Of a stretch of DNA of 64,000 bases, positions 1-9,426 are shown piece by piece. Below the pieces are notes generated by a model, which saw nothing but the letters and a program-made list of their open reading frames with translations, was not told the DNA's origin and did no database searches. The DNA is from Stratiformator vulcanicus. Lineage in GTDB: Bacteria; Planctomycetota; Planctomycetia; Planctomycetales; Planctomycetaceae. Each line of letters begins with the position of its first letter. Position 1 is the first letter of the stretch. Location of the stretch: positions 3,015,712 to 3,079,711 of the forward strand of contig NZ_CP036268.1 of the NCBI RefSeq assembly GCF_007744515.1, in the 5' to 3' direction. Both the position numbers and the translations under genes were made by a program.

Positions 1-1072
1 GGGCTGTGGAAACGGCCTCCTTCATTGTGGTCAGAAAGAAGGGCACCATCGAAAGCAGTAGCAGCATCGGTCCGACCAAGCCGAGCACCAACATTGGTCG
101 ACGTTGCGATTCTCGGTCGCGGGCGTCCAAGGCATCGCGGACGGCCTGGGCGGTGGGAAATCGGGCGTCGGGATCGACACTCAGACAGCGGCGGACGATC
201 TCGGCGAGCGGGCGGTCGACATGTCGCCCCAGCGACAAATCGGCGGCTCCGTCCGTCGTGACGATCCGGCGATACGTCGCGAGTCGTTCATCGATCGTCT
301 CCGCTTCGCGCAGCTCCGCCTCAGCCTCTTCCGTGCGGTGCGGTGGTGCTCCCGTCAGCAATTGATACAGCAGAGCCCCGACTGCGTAGACGTCCCATCG
401 GACATCGGGCACCGCATCGGAGGCGGCCTGCTCGGGAGCCATATAGAACAACGTGCCGAACGAGGGACTGCGATCGATCGATCGCCGGCTCTGCCCGAAG
501 TCACACAGCCGAGGTTCATCACCGGCGTCGAGCAGCACGTTCGCCGGCTTCAAATCGCAATGCAAAATCCCGCTGCCGTGCGCGTGAACGAGTCCTTCCA
601 GAACTCCGCGGATCAGCCGGACGGCGTTCGCCGTTTTGAGCGGACCACCTTCGAGGGTCCGATCGAGCGACCCCCGTGGCAGAAATTCCATGATGAAATA
701 AGGCGGATCGACATCCCAACCGACGTCAATCAAATCGACGATATTTCGCGAGGCATCCAGCGCGGCCAGTCGCTCGACCTCCCTTGATAGCGACGCCCAT
801 TCGATCCCCCGGCCACGCAAAAACTTAATCGCGGCTGCCCGTCCCGTTCGTCGCTCACGCGCCAGCCAGACATCACCGTAGCCGCCACTGCCCAACCGAC
901 GTTCCAACGACCAACCGGGCGGAGCGGACGGCGCATCGGACAAGTCCGTCAGCAAACTAAGTTCGGCAGAGCGAGCCCGGCCCGCAGGGTCTTGCAGGGG
1001 CGTAGCGTCGATCAAATCAGCGCCGCGTTCACCGCGGACGGCCGATATGTCGTTGCCTTCGAATTCTTGCAT
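1..1072 (-). CDS. Serine/threonine protein kinase, 3' end outside window
   Basis: About 357 codons read leftward from ATG at 1072 with no stop, so the C-terminus lies outside the window. A Hanks-type kinase domain is visible: glycine loop GSGGYGDVW (61-69), AAIKFL with the ATP-binding Lys at 83, HCDLKPAN catalytic loop (171-178; Cys replaces the usual Arg of HRD), DFG (191-193), and a DVYAVG helix F motif. The HCD form means no RD-type activation-loop control. A hydrophobic segment (LVLGLVGPMLLLLSMV) near residue 330 suggests a membrane anchor followed by a periplasmic part that is cut off. Catalytic residues look intact. It is divergent from gyrA; the substrate is unknown. Confidence 0.9.
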   Translation of the reverse strand, partial: MQEFEGNDISAVRGERGADLIDATPLQDPAGRARSAELSLLTDLSDAPSAPPGWSLERRLGSGGYGDVWLARERRTGRAAAIKFLRGRGIEWASLSREVERLAALDASRNIVDLIDVGWDVDPPYFIMEFLPRGSLDRTLEGGPLKTANAVRLIRGVLEGLVHAHGSGILHCDLKPANVLLDAGDEPRLCDFGQSRRSIDRSPSFGTLFYMAPEQAASDAVPDVRWDVYAVGALLYQLLTGAPPHRTEEAEAELREAETIDERLATYRRIVTTDGAADLSLGRHVDRPLAEIVRRCLSVDPDARFPTAQAVRDALDARDRESQRRPMLVLGLVGPMLLLLSMVPFFLTTMKEAVSTA

Positions 1073-1474
1073 ACTGCTGCTTATTGCCAGCCTGCCGGGA
1101 CGAATCGTTTCACGCGATTATTCGCAGTTGCCGTCCCGTTCTCAATCCCGACTCATTTCGGAAGGTAATTGCCGAATCCGCGTCAAAAAACACGGAAAGA
1201 CGCGGTTGTAGGTTTGAGGAATCCATCGCCCAAATATATACTGTGGAGGCACTTGGGCCGATGGTCATCAGGCATTTACCAATATTGGCCAGCGTCCTCC
1301 GTGGCGGCCCTGTGTTCAGGACAAAATTTCACTTTTTGGCAGCGTGTGCGTCGACCTGCGGTTTCGCGGTCGCCATCACCGGGCTGCCGTTTCTGACCAA
1401 TCGCGGCGACCGCGCGCATCATTGAAACCTGCGGATCGCAACGCTCGCGAGATTTTTCACGCTAGGAGTCGAAT
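1073..1474. other. Intergenic region between kinase and gyrA
   Basis: About 400 bp between divergent genes. It carries a promoter-like element for gyrA (1214-1242) and the gyrA ribosome binding site. A 113-codon plus-strand frame (1084-1425) has no recognisable domain or convincing start, so I see no gene here. The transcript from the promoter candidate would have a leader of about 230 nt. Confidence 0.6.
1214..1242 (+). promoter_or_regulatory. Sigma-70-like promoter candidate for gyrA
   Basis: TTGAGG (1214-1219; 4 of 6 to TTGACA), exactly 17 nt spacing, then TATACT (1237-1242; 5 of 6 to TATAAT), in an AT-rich patch that stands out from the GC-rich surroundings. It points toward gyrA. This is motif matching only. 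Confidence 0.4.
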
Positions 1475-4360
1475 TTGGCGGACGGAGACCTTCCCGGCGA
1501 TCCGGGCGAAGTGATCGGTGCGAATGACGACCGCATAGAGCGTCTCGACATCGAAGACGAGATGCGGTCGAGTTATCTCACCTACGCGATGAGCGTCATC
1601 ATCAGCCGGGCGCTGCCCGACGTGCGTGACGGCCTCAAGCCATCGCAGCGACGCATTCTCGTCGCGATGAACGACCTCAACCTTGGACCGTCCGGCGGAC
1701 GGAAAAAGTGCGCCAAAATTGCCGGCGACACCAGCGGTAACTACCACCCGCACGGCGAAACGGGTGTTTACCCGACTCTGGTCCGAATGGCACAGAACTG
1801 GGTCATGCGGGAAGTGCTGGTCGACAAGCAGGGGAACTTTGGCTCGCTGGCCGGTTTGCCCCCGGCTGCCATGAGGTACACGGAAGCGCGACTCTCGGCC
1901 GCTTCAGCCGAGATGCTCCGCGACCTGAACCGCGACACGGTCGATTTCATTCCGACCTACGACAATTCGGCATTCGAACCGGTCGTATTGCCTTCGAGAT
2001 TCCCAAATCTCGTGGTGAATGGCTCGACCGGCATTGCGGTCGGCATGGCGACGAGTATCCCGCCACATAATCTGGCGGAGGTCTGCGATGCGGTCGGCGC
2101 GCTGCTCGAAGATCCTGACATCTCGATGGACGGGCTGCTCGAATATTTACCCGCTCCGGACTTCCCGACCGGGGGGGTGATTTGCGGCCGGGCCGGGATT
2201 CGGCAGGGATATCTGACCGGTCGCTCGACTATCACGCTGCGTGCCCGAACGCATTTCGAGACCGAGCGAAACAGCGACGTCATCGTGATCACCGAGATCC
2301 CGTATCTCGAAACACGCGATCGCATCCGCGAGCGGCTGGAGCAGATCGTCAAAGACGGTCGTGTCGATGGCATCTCACGTGTGACCGACCTGACGGATCG
2401 GACGTGTCCGTCGTGGCAGGTTCGGCTGCACGTCACGCTCAAGCGAGATGCCGACAAGGAAATCGTTCTCAATCAGCTCTTCAAGTATTCGCCCCTGCAG
2501 AGCACGGTCAGCATCATTTTGCTGGCACTGGTGGGCAATCGCCCGCAGACATTGACGATCAAGCAGTTGCTCCAGGAATTCGTCCGGCACCGGATCACGG
2601 TTATCCGCCGACGGACCGAATTCCTGCTGGCCGAAGCCCGTAAGCGAAAGCACACGGTCGAGGGCCTGCTGATCGCGCAGGTCGATATCGATCAGGTCAT
2701 CCAGACGATTCGCGACTCGGCCAGCCGGGCGCAGGCGAAAGAACGTCTGCAGGAGATTCAGGTTCCGTCCGAACTTGTCGAACGGGCCTTGGGCGAAGGC
2801 GGGTTCAAGCACTTCGTCAACGAGAAGGGACCGGCCGAGAACTACAGCCTGTCTTCGAAACAGGCCGAAGCCATCGTCTCGATGCAACTCGGTTCGCTCG
2901 CGAGCCTTGAGCGAGAAGAACTTAGTGGCGAATTCAATAAGCTGCTCGAAGAGATCGACGAATACCTGCGTTTGCTGTCCGACGAAGCGAACATCCGCGA
3001 AGTCATCCGGCAGGACATGCAGGAGATCAAGGACAAGTTCGGTAATAAGCGACGAACGGAGATCTCAGACGAAGAACTCGGCGACGTTGACCGGGGCGAC
3101 TTAATCGCCGAAGAGCCGATGGTCGTCACGATCTCGCAGCGGGGCTACGTCAAGCGGACGGCACTGTCGACCTATCAGGCACAGGGCCGCGGCGGGAAGG
3201 GCATCAAGGGAGCGAAATCAGACGATGAGGACCCGCTGGAGCACCTCTTCATCGCGAGTACGCACGACTTTCTGCTCTTCTTTACAGACCGCGGAAAAGT
3301 CTACTGGCGGAAAGTTTACGATCTGCCACAGCAGGCGCGGACGGCGAAGGGGCGGGCACTGGTCAATCTTCTCGAAGTTTCCGACGAGAACGAACATGTC
3401 GCGACCTGCTTCCCCGTTCGCGAGTTTCCGGATGACCTGTTCCTGCTGATGGCGACACGCTCGGGGACGGTTAAGAAAACCGCACTGTCGGCCTACAGCC
3501 GTCCGCTCAAGGGCGGAATCATCGCCATCAAGCTGGACGATGGCGACGAGCTGATCGACGTCAAAATCGTGGGGGGAGACGATGACGTCGTCCTCGCAAC
3601 CCGCGATGGGATGGCGATCCGGTTCTCACATCACGACGCCCGCTCGATGGGTCGCAACACCCGGGGCGTCCGCGGAATCGGACTCGTCAAAGGCGACGCC
3701 GTCGTGGGGCTGGTGCGAGCCGATACAGAATCAGAACTGCTCACCGTCTGTGAGCACGGCTACGGCAAACGGACGCCCTTCGGCAACGCGAGCGTCGCTG
3801 AAACCTCGGACGCCGATGATTCCGAAGATTCGTCAGCCGATATTTCGAGCGACGATTTGGACGACAGCGGGACAGACGCCGGTGGAACCGACAACAGTGG
3901 CGCAGACGGGGGCAGTGACGAGGCGACTCCGACCAGCAGTGGAATGAGATATCGCCGACAGAAGCGCGGCGGAAAAGGCCTGCGTGACATCAAGACGACC
4001 GATCGAAACGGCAAAGTCGTGGATGTCGTTGCCACAAGCCCCGACGACGAAATCTTGATGATCACCGCGACCGGCAAGATTCAACGAATCCGTGCTGCCG
4101 ATGTCCGCCGTGTCGGCCGAAACTCGCAGGGCGTTCGCGTGATCCGCTTGTCTGACGGCGACCGACTCGTATCACTCGCCCGAATTCCCTTTGAGATTGC
4201 GGGCGAAGAAGAAGACGACGATGCGGAGGAATTGGACAATCCGACTTTAACGGAAACGCCCGAGGCGAACTTGCCGCCTGAAACAGTCTCCCCTGAATCG
4301 GACGATTCCTCGCCGCCTGAAACCGGCGAAGATTCGGAGAACTCCGACGAAGAGGCCTGA
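1475..4360 (+). CDS. gyrA: DNA gyrase subunit A
   Basis: Breakage-reunion subunit of gyrase, 961 residues, longer than the usual 800-900. Start is TTG at 1475 with AGGAG at 1464-1468 (6 nt spacing). The N-terminal topoisomerase fold is clear; catalytic Tyr135 lies in [10 protein letters not shown]. The quinolone region reads [10 protein letters not shown]: Thr96 at the position of E. coli Ser83 and Pro100 at Asp87. The C-terminal beta-pinwheel has a GyrA box QGRGGKG (570-576) and, unusually, a second perfect box QKRGGKG (829-835), preceded by a roughly 55-residue Asp/Ser/Gly-rich insertion (about 770-825). The C-terminus is another acidic tail. No gyrB is adjacent. A terminator hairpin follows at 4431-4460. 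Confidence 0.97.
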   Translation: MADGDLPGDPGEVIGANDDRIERLDIEDEMRSSYLTYAMSVIISRALPDVRDGLKPSQRRILVAMNDLNLGPSGGRKKCAKIAGDTSGNYHPHGETGVYPTLVRMAQNWVMREVLVDKQGNFGSLAGLPPAAMRYTEARLSAASAEMLRDLNRDTVDFIPTYDNSAFEPVVLPSRFPNLVVNGSTGIAVGMATSIPPHNLAEVCDAVGALLEDPDISMDGLLEYLPAPDFPTGGVICGRAGIRQGYLTGRSTITLRARTHFETERNSDVIVITEIPYLETRDRIRERLEQIVKDGRVDGISRVTDLTDRTCPSWQVRLHVTLKRDADKEIVLNQLFKYSPLQSTVSIILLALVGNRPQTLTIKQLLQEFVRHRITVIRRRTEFLLAEARKRKHTVEGLLIAQVDIDQVIQTIRDSASRAQAKERLQEIQVPSELVERALGEGGFKHFVNEKGPAENYSLSSKQAEAIVSMQLGSLASLEREELSGEFNKLLEEIDEYLRLLSDEANIREVIRQDMQEIKDKFGNKRRTEISDEELGDVDRGDLIAEEPMVVTISQRGYVKRTALSTYQAQGRGGKGIKGAKSDDEDPLEHLFIASTHDFLLFFTDRGKVYWRKVYDLPQQARTAKGRALVNLLEVSDENEHVATCFPVREFPDDLFLLMATRSGTVKKTALSAYSRPLKGGIIAIKLDDGDELIDVKIVGGDDDVVLATRDGMAIRFSHHDARSMGRNTRGVRGIGLVKGDAVVGLVRADTESELLTVCEHGYGKRTPFGNASVAETSDADDSEDSSADISSDDLDDSGTDAGGTDNSGADGGSDEATPTSSGMRYRRQKRGGKGLRDIKTTDRNGKVVDVVATSPDDEILMITATGKIQRIRAADVRRVGRNSQGVRVIRLSDGDRLVSLARIPFEIAGEEEDDDAEELDNPTLTETPEANLPPETVSPESDDSSPPETGEDSENSDEEA

Positions 4361-4430
4361 CATTTCACCGTCGCCACCGCGAATGAGTGATCTCGCCCCA
4401 TTTGACGAAATCGTAGAACTTGAAGCGATG

Positions 4431-4460
4431 GACTCGGCGTCTTATTGAAGCCGAGTCTTT
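4431..4460 (+). terminator. Rho-independent terminator after gyrA
   Basis: Perfect 8-bp stem GACTCGGC (4431-4438) with GCCGAGTC (4450-4457), 11-nt loop, then TTT. It lies 70 nt after the gyrA stop and before ugd, so gyrA is probably a single-gene transcript. The T-tract is short. Confidence 0.6.
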
Positions 4461-4481
4461 CATAACGAACGGATACAACTC

Positions 4482-5810
4482 ATGAAGATCACGGTGATCG
4501 GAACGGGATATGTCGGCCTCGTCACGGGCACCTGCCTTGCCGACAGCGGACAGGACGTGACCTGCCTCGACATCGACGAAGGCAAGATTGAACGCCTGAA
4601 TGCGGGCGAAATACCGATCTACGAACCGGGATTGACCGAATTAGTCACCCGGAATCATGCGGCGAAGCGGCTGACCTTTACAACCGATTACGCAGCATCG
4701 ATCCCCTCGGCTCGCTGCGTTTTTATCGCCGTCGGCACGCCGCAGGGGGATGACGGTTCGGCAAATCTGTCCGGATTGTGGGCCGTTGTGGAAACCATCG
4801 CTCCGCTGCTTGCGGAGAATGCGATCGTGGTCATTAAGAGTACGGTACCGGTCGGAACGAATCGCAAAACCGCAGCGCGACTCGCAGAACTGACCGGGCG
4901 CAACGTCGATGTCGCCAGCAACCCGGAGTTCCTTAAAGAAGGGGCTGCCATCGATGACTTCACGAAGCCTGATCGCATCGTCGTCGGTGTTGATCGGCCC
5001 GAAGTTGCCGAGGTGCTAAAGAATATCCACAAGCCCTTTCTGCGAAACGAACACCCCTTCCTGGCGATGGGCTGGGAAAGTGCGGAGATGACGAAATACG
5101 TCGCCAACTGCATGCTCGCCACGAAAATTAGTTTTATTAACGAGATGGCCAACCTGTGCGAACATGTGGGGGCTGACGTCAACGAAGTTCGTCGCGGCAT
5201 CGGACACGATGCACGGATCGGATTTAAGTTTTTATTTCCGGGCGTCGGGTACGGCGGGTCGTGCTTCCCTAAGGATGTCCGGGCTCTCATTCGGGTCGCC
5301 GATGACAACGACATGACCTGCCGCATGCTCGCCGCGGTCGATGAAGTCAACGACGTTCAAAAGCATGTTCTGGGCGAGAAACTATATCGCTATTTCGACG
5401 GTGACCTCTCAGGAAAAACGATCGCCGTTTGGGGTCTTGCATTCAAACCGCGGACCGACGACATCCGCGAGGCGCCGGCGCTCGTGCTCATCGACCGGTT
5501 GCTAAGCGAGGGGGCATCGGTCCGCGTTCACGATCCGGTCGCGATGAAGAACGTGAAAGCCGTTCTTGGCGATAAAGTTGCGTTCTGCGAACACCACTAC
5601 GATGCGGCCGAAGGAGCCGATGCCGTTGCCATTTGCACCGAGTGGAACGAGTATCGGATGCCGGACTGGGAATTTCTTCGACATAAGATGAAAAATTGCG
5701 CGATCTTCGACGGCCGAAATCTCTTTGATCCCGCTGCCATGAGAGACTTGGGAATCTGGTACACCGGCATTGGGTTGGCCGGGGATGACATGGCGACTCC
5801 GACGACCTGA
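4482..5810 (+). CDS. ugd: UDP-glucose 6-dehydrogenase
   Basis: Oxidises UDP-glucose to UDP-glucuronate with two NAD+, supplying sugar for polysaccharide synthesis in the cytoplasm. 442 residues, the normal size. The N-terminal Rossmann motif is [12 protein letters not shown] (Gly7, 9, 12). The central domain carries the catalytic Cys261 in [10 protein letters not shown] and the preceding [13 protein letters not shown] helix. The C-terminal domain has [18 protein letters not shown], which binds UDP-sugar. GDP-mannose dehydrogenase is a relative, but the substrate motifs match UDP-glucose enzymes better. No polysaccharide genes are next to it. Confidence 0.93.
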   Translation: MKITVIGTGYVGLVTGTCLADSGQDVTCLDIDEGKIERLNAGEIPIYEPGLTELVTRNHAAKRLTFTTDYAASIPSARCVFIAVGTPQGDDGSANLSGLWAVVETIAPLLAENAIVVIKSTVPVGTNRKTAARLAELTGRNVDVASNPEFLKEGAAIDDFTKPDRIVVGVDRPEVAEVLKNIHKPFLRNEHPFLAMGWESAEMTKYVANCMLATKISFINEMANLCEHVGADVNEVRRGIGHDARIGFKFLFPGVGYGGSCFPKDVRALIRVADDNDMTCRMLAAVDEVNDVQKHVLGEKLYRYFDGDLSGKTIAVWGLAFKPRTDDIREAPALVLIDRLLSEGASVRVHDPVAMKNVKAVLGDKVAFCEHHYDAAEGADAVAICTEWNEYRMPDWEFLRHKMKNCAIFDGRNLFDPAAMRDLGIWYTGIGLAGDDMATPTT

Positions 5811-5842
5811 CGCTTTGACGATTTCGCGTCGGCGAACAACGA

Positions 5843-5868
5843 ATCCCTCTCTCGCGCTGCGGGCTTGT
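5843..5868 (+). repeat. Dispersed intergenic repeat, copy 1
   Basis: 26 bp between ugd and prfB, reading ATCCCT-n6-CGCTGCGGGCTTGT. It differs at three positions from the reverse complement of the copy at 40949-40974 and at four from the copy at 34915-34940. All copies lie between genes. Confidence 0.6.
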
Positions 5869-5903
5869 TTTGGGATGATCACCTTCCACCAGGAACAACG
5901 CAT

Positions 5904-7023
5904 ATGGACCCGGAATTGACGGCGCGGTGTGATGATCTCACCCGCCGGATTGTCCACCTCCGGGACAGTCTTTGACTACGACAGCCTCCAGCAGCGTATT
6001 AGAGAGATTAATGAGCGGATGGCCGCGGCGGACTTCTGGGATGATCAGGAGTCGGCGCAGGCGACGGTCTCGGAACTGCAGCGAATTCAGGGAACATTGA
6101 AGCCCCTCGAATCGCTCGTGCAGTCGGCTGAAGACATCGAAGTGATGATCGAACTGACCGAGGAGGACGACTCTGACGAGAGTAAAGCGGAGCTTGCTCA
6201 GACGGTCAACAAGGTCGAGCGGGATCTCGAGGCGCTCGAAATCCGCGCTATTATGCGGAACCCGGAAGACGCCTGCGATGCGTTTATGTCGGTGCAGGCG
6301 GGAGAAGGCGGGACCGATGCGGCCGACTTCGCCGAAATGTTAATGCGAATGTATCAGCGATGGGGCGAGCAGAACGAATACAAAGTCTCGCTCGAAGAAA
6401 TATCACCGGGAGAAGAAGCGGGTATTCGCAGCGCGACGTTGCACGTTAGCGGCGACTACGCCTACGGCTATTTAAAAGCCGAAAACGGAACGCATCGGCT
6501 CGTCCGCAACAGCCCGTTCGACTCGGCTGGCCGACGGCAGACATCGTTTGCCGCGGTCGACGTTACCCCGGACATCGGCGATTCGATCGATATTGATCTG
6601 AATTGGGATAGCGACGTCCGCGAAGATACGTTGCGTGCCGGCGGAGCGGGGGGCCAGCACGTTAATAAGACGGAGTCCGCCGTTCGGCTGACCCATTTGG
6701 AGACCGGTGTCGCCGTTTTATGTCAGAGTGAGCGTAGTCAGCACCAGAATCGAGCCACCGCCCGCAAAATGTTGACGGCGAAACTCTATCAACTGGAGGT
6801 CGAAAAACGGGAAGCCGATATTGCGGCCAAGCGTGGCCAGAAGACAAAGATCGGTTTCGGCGGCGAAACAATTCGCCACTACGTTTTAAATCCCGATCAG
6901 TACGTCAAAGATTCGCGAACAGGAACGAAAACCGGCAATCCCGGTGCGGTTCTCGATGGCGATCTTAACGAATATATTGAAGCCTATTTAAGGTGGAGCA
7001 TCAGCCATGAGCCTACGAAATAA
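5904..7023 (+). CDS. prfB: Peptide chain release factor 2 (programmed +1 frameshift)
   Basis: Releases peptides at UGA and UAA. The true start is ATG 5904: 23 codons run to an in-frame TGA at 5973-5975 inside CTT TGA C, the classic RF2 autoregulatory +1 site. Reading then continues in the next frame from GAC 5974 (join 5904-5972, 5974-7023) for 372 residues, matching the roughly 365 of E. coli RF2. The join yields ...[12 protein letters not shown], aligned with the E. coli GYL/DYDAKK junction. RF2 specificity motif SPF ([11 protein letters not shown]) and catalytic GGQ (249-251) are present. The usual strong internal Shine-Dalgarno before the shift site is weak here (only CGGGAC at 5961-5966). 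The 3' end overlaps the next gene by 17 nt. Confidence 0.95.
5970..5976 (+). promoter_or_regulatory. Programmed +1 frameshift site of prfB
   Basis: CTT TGA C: slippery Leu codon (5970-5972), in-frame UGA (5973-5975) and following C. Low RF2 lets the ribosome slip forward one base and make full-length RF2; high RF2 terminates at codon 24. Confidence 0.93.
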
Positions 7024-8335
7024 GCGTCGGCAGCCTTACACAAAATTGCCGGGTTGGCCGACAGCGTCTCATTCGACTTATTGGTTGATTACCGGTTCGG
7101 TCTTCGTGCTCGTCGGCATCGCTGGTTGCGGACAGGAAGCCGTCGACGAGTCGCCAACTAAAGAGAGCCCCACTGTTTTGGCGACTAAAGATGCGGCGCA
7201 ATCGGCCGACACGTCTGCGGCTTGGCATCCCATCGCATTGAAAGATGTTGAGCAAGGTTGGATCGCCTTATTCGATGGCCGGACGCAGTTCGGCTGGAGT
7301 GCAAACTCCGAGACGAACTGGCGGATCGACGATGGGGAGATTGTTGCCGACGAAGGTGACGTCGGGTTGCTACGAACGACGACCCAGTTTGCCGACTATG
7401 AGTTCCGCTGCGAATGCCGCCTTGCCGAAGGCGGAAATAGCGGTGTTTTCCTGCGAACAACCGCTGATCCGGAATCACCAATCGAAGGCTGCTACGAGTT
7501 TAACTTGTGCGATCAGCACGACACGCATCCAACCGGGAGCCTCGTCGGCCGCAATACGCCGACGAAACCGTTTCAACTCGGCACCGACTGGCATACCGTA
7601 TCGATCACACTCAGCGGCAATCGCATCACCGCGAAGATTGACGAAACGGTGGTGCTCGAAAATGTCGAAGTTGAAGGCGAGACGCGGTCAATCGGATATA
7701 TCGGTCTGCAACACAACAAAGGCCAAGTCCGGTTTCGGAACGTCGCACTTAAACCACTCGCACTAACAACGCTCGACGAATCCGACGATTGGGAGGTCGT
7801 GCCCGGCTCGAAAGGGCAGGCGACAGTCCAAGAGGAACAAATTAAGATCGAAGGAGGCCCGGGCTTCTTACAAACGACGGAAACCTTCGGTGACTTCGTG
7901 CTGCAGCTTAATGCCGAGACCGGCGCGGAAGACGTCAACAGCGGTGTCTTCTTCCGGGCGGAGAAGGGCACGACCGAAGCCCCGTCGAACGGTTATGAAA
8001 TGCAGGTTCAGTTTACGACTGATGGTGGCGATCGGACCAACCCGGATGACTACGGAGACGGTTTCGGTGCAGGGGCAATCTTTCGCCGGCAAGCGGCCCG
8101 CTACGTCAACGGCTCCGACTTTAATCCCGTCTATTTCACGCTGATTGCCAACGGGCCGCACATCGCCAGTTGGGTCGACGGTTTGCAGGTGACCGATTTT
8201 GTTGATGAACGTGAGCCGGACTCCAATCCGCGGAAAGGACGGCGGCTCGATCCGGGACATCTCAGCCTCCAAGGTCATGATCCCGGCACGAAGATCGTTT
8301 TCCGTACGGTCGGTATCAAAGAACTACCGAAGTGA
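7007..8335 (+). CDS. Two-domain DUF1080 (3-keto-disaccharide hydrolase family) lipoprotein
   Basis: 442 residues. A long N-terminus leads into a hydrophobic stretch ending in lipobox GIAG-Cys41, so it is probably lipid-anchored. Two copies of the concanavalin-like DUF1080 fold follow: about 70-235 ([13 protein letters not shown] ... [21 protein letters not shown]) and about 245-440 (ending [24 protein letters not shown]). The family is very abundant in planctomycetes and linked to glycan breakdown; the substrate cannot be read here. ATG 7007 sits inside the last codons of prfB with AGGTGGAG just upstream, so translation is probably coupled. The pairing with prfB looks positional rather than functional. 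Confidence 0.88.
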   Translation: MSLRNKRRQPYTKLPGWPTASHSTYWLITGSVFVLVGIAGCGQEAVDESPTKESPTVLATKDAAQSADTSAAWHPIALKDVEQGWIALFDGRTQFGWSANSETNWRIDDGEIVADEGDVGLLRTTTQFADYEFRCECRLAEGGNSGVFLRTTADPESPIEGCYEFNLCDQHDTHPTGSLVGRNTPTKPFQLGTDWHTVSITLSGNRITAKIDETVVLENVEVEGETRSIGYIGLQHNKGQVRFRNVALKPLALTTLDESDDWEVVPGSKGQATVQEEQIKIEGGPGFLQTTETFGDFVLQLNAETGAEDVNSGVFFRAEKGTTEAPSNGYEMQVQFTTDGGDRTNPDDYGDGFGAGAIFRRQAARYVNGSDFNPVYFTLIANGPHIASWVDGLQVTDFVDEREPDSNPRKGRRLDPGHLSLQGHDPGTKIVFRTVGIKELPK

Positions 8336-8353
8336 TTTTTCTGTACCGACAGC

Positions 8354-9163
8354 TTATTTGACGAGTTGCATTGCGGCGGTGTGAAGTTCAGACGGACTGA
8401 CAAATTTCGATTGCACTTCGACTTCATCGCGACCGATCTCAGCCTTGACCGATCCGAGATCGGGCTCAGACGACAACACCAATACGCGATTGCCGTCTTC
8501 GGCCCTTTGCCAGATCGTTTGAACGGTTGCCTCCGTAAGTGGATCTGCATCGATGACGGCCAGTGGCTGAGCGTTCGGCAATCCTGTTAGCACGTCATCC
8601 AGATACCGCCGAAACACGCGATCGGCCGTAGATAAGAACGGCATTGAATCGCAGACCTCGCCGTCTTCCGTCGCGTAGAGCTTTGCCGATGCCTCGATGG
8701 CACCGAATGTTTCATCGCGACCGGCCATGACAGGCAGCGCCGCAATGTCCCCGGTCATCGCCGACCGCTCCAACAGCAGCCGTTCACGCGATTCTCGTCC
8801 GCGAACGGCCAATGCGACCGGCCAGTGCCCCGGGTACGCCCGCATTTCAGATTCGCACCACTCCCCCAACACAACGACCCAACTCAGTGCGGCGGTCCCG
8901 ATGAGCCGATCGATGTCGTGGCGTCGATGACGCAGCGGCCGATCCAGAGCGACAATTCCGAGATCGAATTCCGCTGGATCGGGAGTCAACGACCGGGCTG
9001 TCGTCAGTGTGCTGACTGCTCCGCTTAATTCGCGTCGAAGTACGATCGTCGATCGGCCGAACACATCCAGGCACGCCTGTCCGACCTCTCGGCAGAGCGA
9101 ACTTTCGATGTCGCCTACAAGCAGAATTCGACCGAAACGACGGTCAAACGGCCGAGTTGTCAT
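8354..9163 (-). CDS. Unknown protein with two receiver-like halves
   Basis: About 269 residues from ATG 9163, chosen because GAGG lies 9 nt upstream and the protein then opens just before the first beta strand (RRFGRILLVGDIES). In-frame ATGs at 9217 and 9235 are alternatives with poorer spacing. The N-terminal half alternates hydrophobic strands and helices like a response-regulator receiver (RILLVGDI ... FDLGIVALDRP ... SWVVVLGEW), and the C-terminal half repeats the pattern (PLAVIDADP ... NRVLVLSSEP), without a clear phospho-acceptor set. I do not recognise a named family. It ends 18 bp from the convergent DUF1080 gene. Confidence 0.7.
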   Translation of the reverse strand: MTTRPFDRRFGRILLVGDIESSLCREVGQACLDVFGRSTIVLRRELSGAVSTLTTARSLTPDPAEFDLGIVALDRPLRHRRHDIDRLIGTAALSWVVVLGEWCESEMRAYPGHWPVALAVRGRESRERLLLERSAMTGDIAALPVMAGRDETFGAIEASAKLYATEDGEVCDSMPFLSTADRVFRRYLDDVLTGLPNAQPLAVIDADPLTEATVQTIWQRAEDGNRVLVLSSEPDLGSVKAEIGRDEVEVQSKFVSPSELHTAAMQLVK

Positions 9164-9426
9164 TCCCAGTTGCCTCGCTGAAAAAACCCTGTCTCGCTGA
9201 AAGAACTCAGACGTCATGGCACACGCGATCAGCACGCTTCCGAGACCTGATTACCCACAGGGACTTCAAATAATACCGAAATCGGTTCGATTTCTGCGAT
9301 TGACGAGGTTTCGCCGAATCCTCGGTCTTGTCCGCCATTGGTGTTCTGACATAAGTTCCGCTCCGATGTCGAGACCGACGTATCGGGTTTCGCGAACGCT
9401 AAATCGCATCATCCGCAGGCATATCG

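Noticed and set aside
1084-1425. 113-codon plus-strand ORF between kinase and gyrA
   Set aside because: No ribosome site, no domain-like composition, and it overlaps the promoter candidate; looks like chance.
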